From a bacterium (lineage in GTDB: Bacteria; JAMCPX01), in the NCBI GenBank assembly GCA_021815065.1, contig JAKAHI010000066.1, positions 1 through 7,085 of the forward strand: 7,085 nt of DNA, given 5' to 3'. Position 1 is the first letter of the stretch. Each line of letters starts with the position of its first letter. Below are positions 1 to 5,871 of this stretch, piece by piece. A program made the translations under genes and the position numbers. A model generated the notes under the pieces. It was not told the origin of the DNA, ran no database searches, and saw only the letters and a program-made list of their open reading frames with translations.

Positions 1-1
1 C

Positions 2-1300
2 GGATACAGGGTAAAGGGTACGAGCAGGCCGCACGAGGTCGTCGATATCGCACGGAGCAATTCCCTGGATCTGGTTATCACGGATCAGGCGATGCCGGGC
101 ATGGACGGTATAAAGCTGCTGGAGACCCTATCTTCGATGCAGGATCCCCCGCTTGTTATCATACTGACCGGGTATGGGACCATATCAAAGGCTGTCGAAG
201 CGATGAAAAAAAAGGCCTTTGATTACATAACGAAGCCCATCGATATGGATCGCCTGCTGATGATTGTCAAGAATGCCCTTGAACTGAAAAGGCTCGACCG
301 TGAGAACAGGGAATTGAGGGCGATAATCAAAGGGGAGGGGCTCGATACCATCATCGGGAGCAGCGGTATTATCGAAGATATAAAAAGGATCGTCAGGAAG
401 ATAGCCCCGACGAACTCGACGGTTTTGATAACAGGGGAGAGCGGCACGGGCAAAGAACTCGTAGCAAAGGCTATCCATAATCTGAGTTTAAGAAAAGCCG
501 AGGCATTCTCCGCGGTCAACTGTGCTGCAATACCGGATACGCTCATAGAGAGCGAATTGTTCGGATACGAAAAGGGCGCCTTTACGGGTGCAAACGCCTC
601 GAAGCAGGGCATCATCGGTGCGAGTAACGGCGGTACACTCTTCCTCGACGAGATCAGCGAGCTCAGCCTTGCCGTGCAGGCAAAGTTGTTGCGGTTGATC
701 CAAAACAGGGAGATCAAACCGCTGGGCAGTTCGGAAATTATAGCGGTCGATATACGGATTCTGGCAGCTACCAATAAAGTTATCGAACAGGAGATTAAAA
801 ACGGCAGGTTCAGGGAGGACCTTTATTACCGGTTGAACGTGATTCCCATTCAGATACCGCCGCTGCGCGAGAGAAAAACGGATATACCGGTACTCATTGA
901 GCACTTTTTGAAAAAGTATAACAGCATTCATTCCAAAAGCATCAATAAGCTCAACAACGATGCGCTCTCCCTGCTTTTGAAGTACAACTGGCCGGGGAAC
1001 GTGAGGCAGCTTGAGTCAGTTATCGAGAGGACCGTACTTCTGACCGAGGGGAACACGATCACAAAGGACGATCTTCCGCTCGAGCTCAAGGTTACGCCGA
1101 TAGAAATAAATAAGTACGAATTCGACCTGCCCGAGGCCGGCATCAATTTTTATGAGCTCGAAAAAGAAATACTGGTGCAGGCCATGAAAAAATCCGACGG
1201 CGTGATTGCCAAGGCTGCGAACCTGCTCGGCATGAGTTACAGGACGCTTCAGTACAGACTTGAAAAGTTCGGTATCAACAAGAGGTCCGAAGAAGTGTAG
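2..1300 (+). CDS. NtrC-family sigma-54-dependent response regulator, 5'-truncated by the window edge
   Basis: Two-component response regulator that would activate sigma-54 RNA polymerase after phosphorylation. The frame is open from base 2, giving 432 visible residues; about 25 N-terminal residues, including the acidic pocket, are missing. An ATG at 92 lies inside the receiver domain, just after the phosphoacceptor, so it is not the start. Visible in order: receiver domain with phosphoacceptor Asp (codon 83-85, in ITDQAMPGMDG), the conserved Thr of ILTGYG and Lys of YITKP; AAA+ domain with Walker A GESGTGKE (434-457), the sigma-54-contacting GAFTGA loop (575-592), Walker B TLFLDE and the C-terminal WPGNVRQLE motif; and a Fis-type HTH at about 1199-1282 (AANLLGMSYRTLQYRL). 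All key motifs are intact, so it should be a competent activator. Its cognate kinase is not visible and may lie upstream. Family assignment is firm; the target genes and signal are unknown. Confidence 0.95.
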   Translation, partial: GYRVKGTSRPHEVVDIARSNSLDLVITDQAMPGMDGIKLLETLSSMQDPPLVIILTGYGTISKAVEAMKKKAFDYITKPIDMDRLLMIVKNALELKRLDRENRELRAIIKGEGLDTIIGSSGIIEDIKRIVRKIAPTNSTVLITGESGTGKELVAKAIHNLSLRKAEAFSAVNCAAIPDTLIESELFGYEKGAFTGANASKQGIIGASNGGTLFLDEISELSLAVQAKLLRLIQNREIKPLGSSEIIAVDIRILAATNKVIEQEIKNGRFREDLYYRLNVIPIQIPPLRERKTDIPVLIEHFLKKYNSIHSKSINKLNNDALSLLLKYNWPGNVRQLESVIERTVLLTEGNTITKDDLPLELKVTPIEINKYEFDLPEAGINFYELEKEILVQAMKKSDGVIAKAANLLGMSYRTLQYRLEKFGINKRSEEV

Positions 1301-1309
1301 TACGGATCC

Positions 1310-1338
1310 TTGACTCTTTTTCGCCTTCCCGTTATACA
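1310..1338 (+). promoter_or_regulatory. Sigma-70-like promoter for the small protein/symporter-kinase operon
   Basis: A TTGACT -35 box (1310-1315, 5 of 6 consensus) and a TATACA -10 box (1333-1338, 4 of 6) are separated by 17 nt. Transcription would start near 1344-1347, giving a leader of about 40 nt before the TTG start at 1388. It sits in the only gap longer than 10 nt between genes in the window, which supports it being the operon promoter. No sigma-54 (-24/-12) site was seen in this gap, so expression is probably housekeeping rather than driven by the flanking NtrC-type regulators. Predicted by eye only. Confidence 0.6.
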
Positions 1339-1373
1339 AATGACGGACAGAGGATTAAAGATCTGAGAAAAGC

Positions 1374-1380
1374 GGGGTGG
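1374..1380 (+). promoter_or_regulatory. Ribosome binding site supporting a TTG start at 1388
   Basis: The purine-rich stretch GGGGTGG lies 7 nt before TTG at 1388. The nearest upstream in-frame stop is TGA at 1364, and no ATG or GTG lies between it and 1388, so this site decides the start of the small membrane protein. Confidence 0.55.
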
Positions 1381-1387
1381 GTTTCTT

Positions 1388-1558
1388 TTGAAAAACAAAG
1401 AACTCTGGATATTCATATTCCTGGTCGGACTCCTGGGCTTTAGCTGGCCTGTCCTCGAGATCGTGCATAAAGAGGTCGCTGTCTATCTCTTCCTGTTCTG
1501 GGCAATCTTCATAGGTATTTCTGCAGTGATTGCCGGTATAAGCGGACGGCAGCGATGA
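1388..1558 (+). CDS. Small two-helix membrane protein (CbrX-like), translationally coupled to the symporter-kinase
   Basis: A 56-residue protein with a TTG start. It has two hydrophobic helices, at about residues 6-26 (LWIFIFLVGLLGF, followed by SWPVLEIV) and 30-51 (VAVYLFLFWAIFIGISAVIAGI region), joined by a short charged loop (HKE). Basic residues at both termini (KNK and RQR) suggest both ends face the cytoplasm. Its TGA overlaps the ATG of the next gene (ATGA, 1555-1558), so translation of the two is likely coupled. Small membrane proteins of this size commonly precede CbrA-type symporter-kinases; in Pseudomonas the equivalent frame is called cbrX. Similarly sized small proteins also accompany sodium-solute symporters. 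The role here, perhaps as an accessory subunit of the symporter domain or as a translational leader, is inferred. The frame itself is well supported by hydropathy, RBS and overlap; the family name is from position and general features, not a search. Confidence 0.75.
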   Translation: MKNKELWIFIFLVGLLGFSWPVLEIVHKEVAVYLFLFWAIFIGISAVIAGISGRQR

Positions 1559-4518
1559 ATATCTACTCCGTGTATTTCCTTTTTGCCGCCCTGGCTTATC
1601 TGATCGTGCTTTTCATAATCGCGTACTATGCCGAAAAGAAGGAAAAAGCAGGCAGCAGCATTGTAAACAACCCCTATGTTTACTCACTCTCCCTTGCAGT
1701 GTACTGCAGCTCATGGACATTTTATGGCAGTGTCGGTAAGGCCGCCACCTCCGGACTTGCTTTCCTGACTATTTATCTGGGGCCGACCATGATGGCTGTG
1801 CTCTGGCCTGTCGTACTTAAGAAGGTCATTCGTATCACAAAGGCCAACAGGATTACGACGATATCCGATTTCATAGGCTCACGGTATGGAAAGTCGCTGG
1901 TACTTTCTGCCGTCGTCACCCTGATAGCGGTCATCGGTATTATTCCTTATCTCGGACTGCAGATCAAGGCGATCATGAGTACCTTTGCCATCATAACGGG
2001 AGAATCGGCGAGCAGCGGCATCGTCGGTCTGTTGCTTACCTTCGTCGTCGGCGTATTCGCCATCATCTTCGGAGCACGGCACCTCGATTCATCCGAACGG
2101 CACAGCGGTATTGTTTTTGCAATAGCGTTCGAGTCCTTCGTTAAATTGATCGCGTTTATCTCGGTCGGCGTTTTCGTAACCTATTTTTTGTTTCACGGCT
2201 TCGGCGACATTTTCTCACAGATCAGACATGCCGGATACGGAAGGCTGCTTGTACTCGGCAATGGATCGCGGACAAGTTATGGCGAGTGGTTTGCATTAAA
2301 CTTCCTGTCCATGACGGCAATCATATTCCTGCCAAGGCAATTCCAGATGTCCGTCGTTGAGAATTATGACGAGTCGCATGTTACCAAGGCCCTGTGGCTT
2401 TTCCCGCTCTATCTTTTTTTGATCAATATATTCGTATTGCCCATTGCCTTTGCAGGGATTCTGAAAGGCGTAACGGAACACAGGGCTGACTACTTCGTCC
2501 TGACCCTGCCCTTGAAGTACGGCAATCATTTCCTGTCCCTCTTCGCATTTATCGGAGGATTCTCTGCAGCAATGAGCATGATGATCGTATCCTCCATAGC
2601 ACTGAGTACTATGATTATGCACAGCATCATCATGCCCGGTATTGTAAAATTTCACAGCATGCCGAGGTTTCATACGTGGGTGCTCAACGTAAAAAGACTG
2701 GTGATCTTTGCAATCATATTCATGGGATATCTTTTTGCCGTATACATCGGGGAGTTTTATAGCCTTGTCGATATAGGATTGCGGTCTTTTGAAGCTGTAG
2801 CGCTGTTTGCACCGGCTTTTTTTCTCGGGCTTTACTGGAGGAGGGGGAACAAGGCCGGTGCCATAACCGGTCTTGTTGCAGGATTTTTCGTGTGGTTCTA
2901 CACCCTGATGATGCCCGGAATGGTCAAAGCCGGTGTACTGCCGCAGACCGGTATCATTGGGCGAATGATGGATTCCCATTTCTTTAATCCGGACGCGCTG
3001 TTCGGTGTCCAGGGCCTGGGAAAATGGGGCGGACCCCTCGTATGGGGCATGCTATTGAATGTAATGTTGTATGTCGGAGTATCCGTATTTACGAAAAGGT
3101 CCAAAGATGAGGAGATCCAGTCCCTTGTTTTTGTTGAATCGTATGAGAAAATAAAGGAGCTTTCCGCCGGCAGTTCTTATACCGTTGCGGATATAGAGGA
3201 CTTGCTTGCGCAGTATATAGGCCGTAGCGAGGCGCACGATGCAATCCAGCAGTTTCTTATCAGGAAGGACACAACCCGGGAACACCTTACGCCGCGGGAG
3301 CTTTTTGAACTGCGCAGTGATGCGGAGATGATCCTCGCCAGCGCAATAGGAACACCCATGTCATCCCTCATCTTCGAGAATAAGCTTGTGCTGACCGAGC
3401 ATGAAAGGAGTGAACTCTCCGAATCCATCAAGGATATAACAAGGAGCCTCAGGACATCGCGCCAGGAATTGACCGAGAGGAACCGGGAATTGATGTACCT
3501 GAAAGAGTTCAGCGAGAATATTATCGAAAGCGCACCGGTCGGTATTATTACGGTTGACGGGCTTTTACGCGTTAACTATTGGAACAGGGAAATGGAACGG
3601 CTGAGCGGGAAGAAGCAGGGCGGGGTACTGAATCGGTCCATACTCCTCCTGCTGCCATGGCTCCCGAACAAGGTCTTTATGCAAAACATGGAAAACGAAT
3701 TGACCCTGCGGGATCAGCTCGGTAAAACCTTCAAGGTGAAAACAAGCAGGTTAAAGGATAGTCTCGGCGGGTTTGTCATCATCATCGAAGACATATCCGA
3801 GAAAAAGAAGATGGAAGAACAGCTCCTGCAGACATCGAAGCTGGCAAACATCGGGAAACTGACCGCGGGCATCGCGCACGAAATAGGCAACCCGCTGGCA
3901 TCCATCTTTTCGCTTGTGCAGGAACTGAGGACGTTGAAATTTCATTCCAGACAGGATGTATCGTTCACCGTCGAGTCCCTGAATACCATAAACAATCATA
4001 TCGAGAGGATCGCCAAGATTGTTCGGAGCCTCGGCGATTTTGCCCGGGTCCACGCATCGGAAAAAACGAATGTCCGCATAGCGGATATCCTCGATCGTAC
4101 CATCAGTCTTGTAAAGTATGACAAACGGTTCAAGCACATAGAATTCAACACGCTTGCTTCGGACATCCCGGAACTGCGGGTCAATGCGGATCAGATTCAG
4201 CAGGTATTCCTCAATCTCATTCTGAATTCGCTCGATGCCATGCCTGACGGAGGAAGACTCGATATCCGAATGCAGGCGAATGACGGTTTTGTCGAAATAC
4301 AGTTCAGGGATACCGGTGCCGGTATCGATCCATCCATTTTAGACAAAATATTCGATCCGTTCTTTACAACGAAACCGTTAAGCAGGGGCACGGGATTGGG
4401 ATTGAATATATGCTATAATATAATAAAGGAATACAACGGGACTATCACGGTTGAGAGTAAAAAAGGCGGGGGAACGGTTTTTTCAATAAAACTTCCCATA
4501 AAAGAGAATATCGGATAA
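1555..4518 (+). CDS. CbrA-like sensor histidine kinase with N-terminal sodium-solute symporter (SLC5) domain
   Basis: A 987-residue inner-membrane kinase, close to the length of Pseudomonas CbrA. Residues 1-515 form an SSS/SLC5 domain with about 13 predicted helices, beginning YSVYFLFAALAYLIVLFIIA. It carries the LPRQFQMSVVEN segment (259-270) characteristic of CbrA-type proteins. Ser346 and Ser347, in helix segment MMIVSSIALS, appear to align with the Na2-site serines of vSGLT. A STAC-like linker (about 543-610, with ASAIGTPMSS) and a probable coiled coil (612-650) lead to a PAS domain (about 652-755, ESAPVGIITVDG). The kinase core has phosphoacceptor His775 in AHEIGNPLAS, N-box residues Asn887/Asn891, G1 box DTGAGI (919-924) and G2 box GTGLGL (945-950), so it looks catalytically intact. 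It should phosphorylate the regulator encoded 9 nt downstream. A weak ribosome site (CGGACGG, 1543-1549) and the ATGA overlap with the small upstream gene suggest coupled translation. The ligand is not shown by sequence; histidine for CbrA and carboxylates for other family members are possible. Family assignment is firm. Confidence 0.95.
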   Translation: MNIYSVYFLFAALAYLIVLFIIAYYAEKKEKAGSSIVNNPYVYSLSLAVYCSSWTFYGSVGKAATSGLAFLTIYLGPTMMAVLWPVVLKKVIRITKANRITTISDFIGSRYGKSLVLSAVVTLIAVIGIIPYLGLQIKAIMSTFAIITGESASSGIVGLLLTFVVGVFAIIFGARHLDSSERHSGIVFAIAFESFVKLIAFISVGVFVTYFLFHGFGDIFSQIRHAGYGRLLVLGNGSRTSYGEWFALNFLSMTAIIFLPRQFQMSVVENYDESHVTKALWLFPLYLFLINIFVLPIAFAGILKGVTEHRADYFVLTLPLKYGNHFLSLFAFIGGFSAAMSMMIVSSIALSTMIMHSIIMPGIVKFHSMPRFHTWVLNVKRLVIFAIIFMGYLFAVYIGEFYSLVDIGLRSFEAVALFAPAFFLGLYWRRGNKAGAITGLVAGFFVWFYTLMMPGMVKAGVLPQTGIIGRMMDSHFFNPDALFGVQGLGKWGGPLVWGMLLNVMLYVGVSVFTKRSKDEEIQSLVFVESYEKIKELSAGSSYTVADIEDLLAQYIGRSEAHDAIQQFLIRKDTTREHLTPRELFELRSDAEMILASAIGTPMSSLIFENKLVLTEHERSELSESIKDITRSLRTSRQELTERNRELMYLKEFSENIIESAPVGIITVDGLLRVNYWNREMERLSGKKQGGVLNRSILLLLPWLPNKVFMQNMENELTLRDQLGKTFKVKTSRLKDSLGGFVIIIEDISEKKKMEEQLLQTSKLANIGKLTAGIAHEIGNPLASIFSLVQELRTLKFHSRQDVSFTVESLNTINNHIERIAKIVRSLGDFARVHASEKTNVRIADILDRTISLVKYDKRFKHIEFNTLASDIPELRVNADQIQQVFLNLILNSLDAMPDGGRLDIRMQANDGFVEIQFRDTGAGIDPSILDKIFDPFFTTKPLSRGTGLGLNICYNIIKEYNGTITVESKKGGGTVFSIKLPIKENIG
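4411..4419 (+). promoter_or_regulatory. Possible internal extended -10 promoter upstream of the second regulator
   Basis: The sequence TGCTATAAT is a perfect TGnTATAAT extended -10 element, inside the last tenth of the kinase gene. No good -35 box lies 16-18 nt upstream, which extended -10 promoters can tolerate. It would start transcripts near 4426, about 100 nt before the regulator's ATG. The bases also encode the conserved Cys-Tyr-Asn segment of the ATPase domain, so chance is a real alternative. Confidence 0.3.
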
Positions 4519-4527
4519 AATAAAACA

Positions 4528-5871
4528 ATGGCAGAAAGATTACTTATCGTTGATGATGAGCAGACGTTGAGGGAGTCCCTCCAGCGGGTATTCTCGCGAG
4601 AGGGGTATGATGCCGATGCGGTGAACAGTGCAGAATCGGCACTCGAACTGCTCGCTTCGAACGTTTATCATGTCGTCATAACGGATATTATACTGCCGGG
4701 CATCGACGGTATAGAATTGCTGAAGCGGATAAAGGAAAAGCTTCCGGAACAGCTCGTTATCATTATCACCGCCTACGCATCCATCGATACGGCCATCAGA
4801 GCGATACGGCTCGGAGCTTACGATTATATCGTAAAACCCATAGTCCACGAAGAAATAAAACAGACGGTAAAGAATGCGGTGAAACAACGTGCGCTGCAGA
4901 GCGAGAACATCCTGCTGAAAAAGCAAATAGAAAAAGAGTATGCCTTTACCAGCATCATTTCCGCGAGTACGCTTATGAACGGCGTGATAGATCATCTCAA
5001 GAAAGTAGCGGACACCAAAAGCAATGCGCTGATACTTGGAGAAACGGGTACGGGGAAGGAACTTATAGCGCGGGCGATGCACTTCAACAGCACGAGAGCG
5101 GATAAGCCGTTTGTACCGATAAACTGTAGTGCGATCCCCGAGAATCTGCTTGAGTCGGAGTTGTTCGGCTATGTCAAGGGTGCCTTTACCGGCGCATTCA
5201 ATTCCAGGCACGGGCTTCTGGCACAGGCGGACAAGGGAACGGTTTTTCTCGATGAAATAGGAGATCTGGGTATCGGACTACAGTCGAAGCTATTGCGGGT
5301 CATCGAAGATCGTGAGATACGGCCAGTCGGCAGTACGCAAAGCATAAAGATCGACGTCAGGTTTCTCTTTGCGACCAACAGAGACATAGAAAAGATGGTG
5401 GCTGCAGGCACGTTCAGGCCGGACCTGTATTACAGGATGAATGTTATTACCATAAAACTGCCTCCTCTCAGGCAGCGGAGAGAAGATATAGAACCTCTGG
5501 TAAACTATTTTGTCCTGAACTATGCCAAAGAGCTCGGCAAACCCGTTCACGGTATAGAGAAAAATGCCATGGACTCTCTCAAAGCGTATCACTGGTACGG
5601 GAACGTACGGGAGCTTCAAAATGTCATCGAACGGGCAATCCTCATAACAGAAGACGGTAGTATCAAACCGGAGCATCTGCCGGACAATATAAGGATAGGC
5701 GGTTCATCCGCCGATAGTGCGCTGGCGGATAAACTGTCCATCGAGGATTATACGAAGGCCTTCATCGCCGAGTATCAGGACAGCTGCAATGAAACGCAGC
5801 TTGCGGGAATGCTCGGCATAACAAGAAAGGCATTGTGGGAGAAAAGAAAGAGATGGGGGTTGCAAAGATGA
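4528..5871 (+). CDS. CbrB-like NtrC-family sigma-54-dependent response regulator
   Basis: A 447-residue regulator, the probable partner of the symporter-kinase encoded immediately upstream (9-nt gap). The receiver domain (1-~120) has acidic pair Asp9/Asp10, phosphoacceptor Asp53 (ITDIILPGIDG), Thr81 and Lys103. The AAA+ domain has Walker A GETGTGKE (171-178), the sigma-54-contacting GAFTGA loop (218-223) and Walker B TVFLDE (238-243), followed by the YGNVRELQNVIERA motif. A Fis-type HTH ends the protein (about 425-445, LGITRKALWEKRKRWG), the form often seen in CbrB-like regulators. All motifs needed for activation of sigma-54 promoters are present. The ATG has no strong ribosome site at normal distance (only GGA at 4513-4515, 12 nt away), so it probably depends on reinitiation after the kinase stop. 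Its TGA overlaps the next gene's ATG. Likely targets lie outside the window. Confidence 0.95.
   Translation: MAERLLIVDDEQTLRESLQRVFSREGYDADAVNSAESALELLASNVYHVVITDIILPGIDGIELLKRIKEKLPEQLVIIITAYASIDTAIRAIRLGAYDYIVKPIVHEEIKQTVKNAVKQRALQSENILLKKQIEKEYAFTSIISASTLMNGVIDHLKKVADTKSNALILGETGTGKELIARAMHFNSTRADKPFVPINCSAIPENLLESELFGYVKGAFTGAFNSRHGLLAQADKGTVFLDEIGDLGIGLQSKLLRVIEDREIRPVGSTQSIKIDVRFLFATNRDIEKMVAAGTFRPDLYYRMNVITIKLPPLRQRREDIEPLVNYFVLNYAKELGKPVHGIEKNAMDSLKAYHWYGNVRELQNVIERAILITEDGSIKPEHLPDNIRIGGSSADSALADKLSIEDYTKAFIAEYQDSCNETQLAGMLGITRKALWEKRKRWGLQR
5855..5859 (+). promoter_or_regulatory. Ribosome binding site for the CoA-transferase start at 5868
   Basis: A GGGGG run lies 8 nt before ATG 5868, inside the last codons of the regulator gene. 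The alternative in-frame ATG at 5883 has only a weak purine stretch before it, so this run plus the ATGA overlap favours 5868. Confidence 0.45.

Noticed and set aside
92..94. ATG at 92 as the start of the first regulator
   Set aside because: The frame is open back to base 2 and the upstream codons encode receiver residues including the phosphoacceptor Asp, so the true start lies before the window.
1273..1320. Possible rho-independent terminator after the first regulator (AGGTCCG paired with CGGATCCT, then a T run)
   Set aside because: The stem is short and bulged, has a 13-nt loop, the T run does not follow the stem directly, and it overlaps the -35 box of the next promoter.
185..1339. Several minus-strand open frames (up to 183 codons) opposite the first regulator
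   Set aside because: They lie opposite an intact, well-conserved regulator, have no recognisable domains, and overlap each other in different frames, as expected for antisense shadows.
2296..2979. Minus-strand open frame of 227 codons opposite the symporter domain
   Set aside because: Composition is rich in His, Tyr and Gln with no domain or hydrophobic pattern; it is the reverse of codons for membrane helices.
4309..4326. Perfect inverted repeat GATACCGG-TG-CCGGTATC
   Set aside because: It encodes the invariant Asp-Thr-Gly-Ala-Gly-Ile G1 box of the kinase; the symmetry follows from codons for that motif, and the 2-nt centre is too short for an RNA hairpin loop.
4638..4652. Sigma-54-like site GGCAC-N5-CTGCT
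   Set aside because: GG and GC spacing fits a -24/-12 element, but it lies inside the receiver domain of the second regulator, more than 1.2 kb before the next gene, with a mismatch in the -12 box; chance is more likely.
4540..5211. Minus-strand open frame of 223 codons opposite the second regulator
   Set aside because: No recognisable motif, and it covers the conserved receiver and Walker A region of the true gene.
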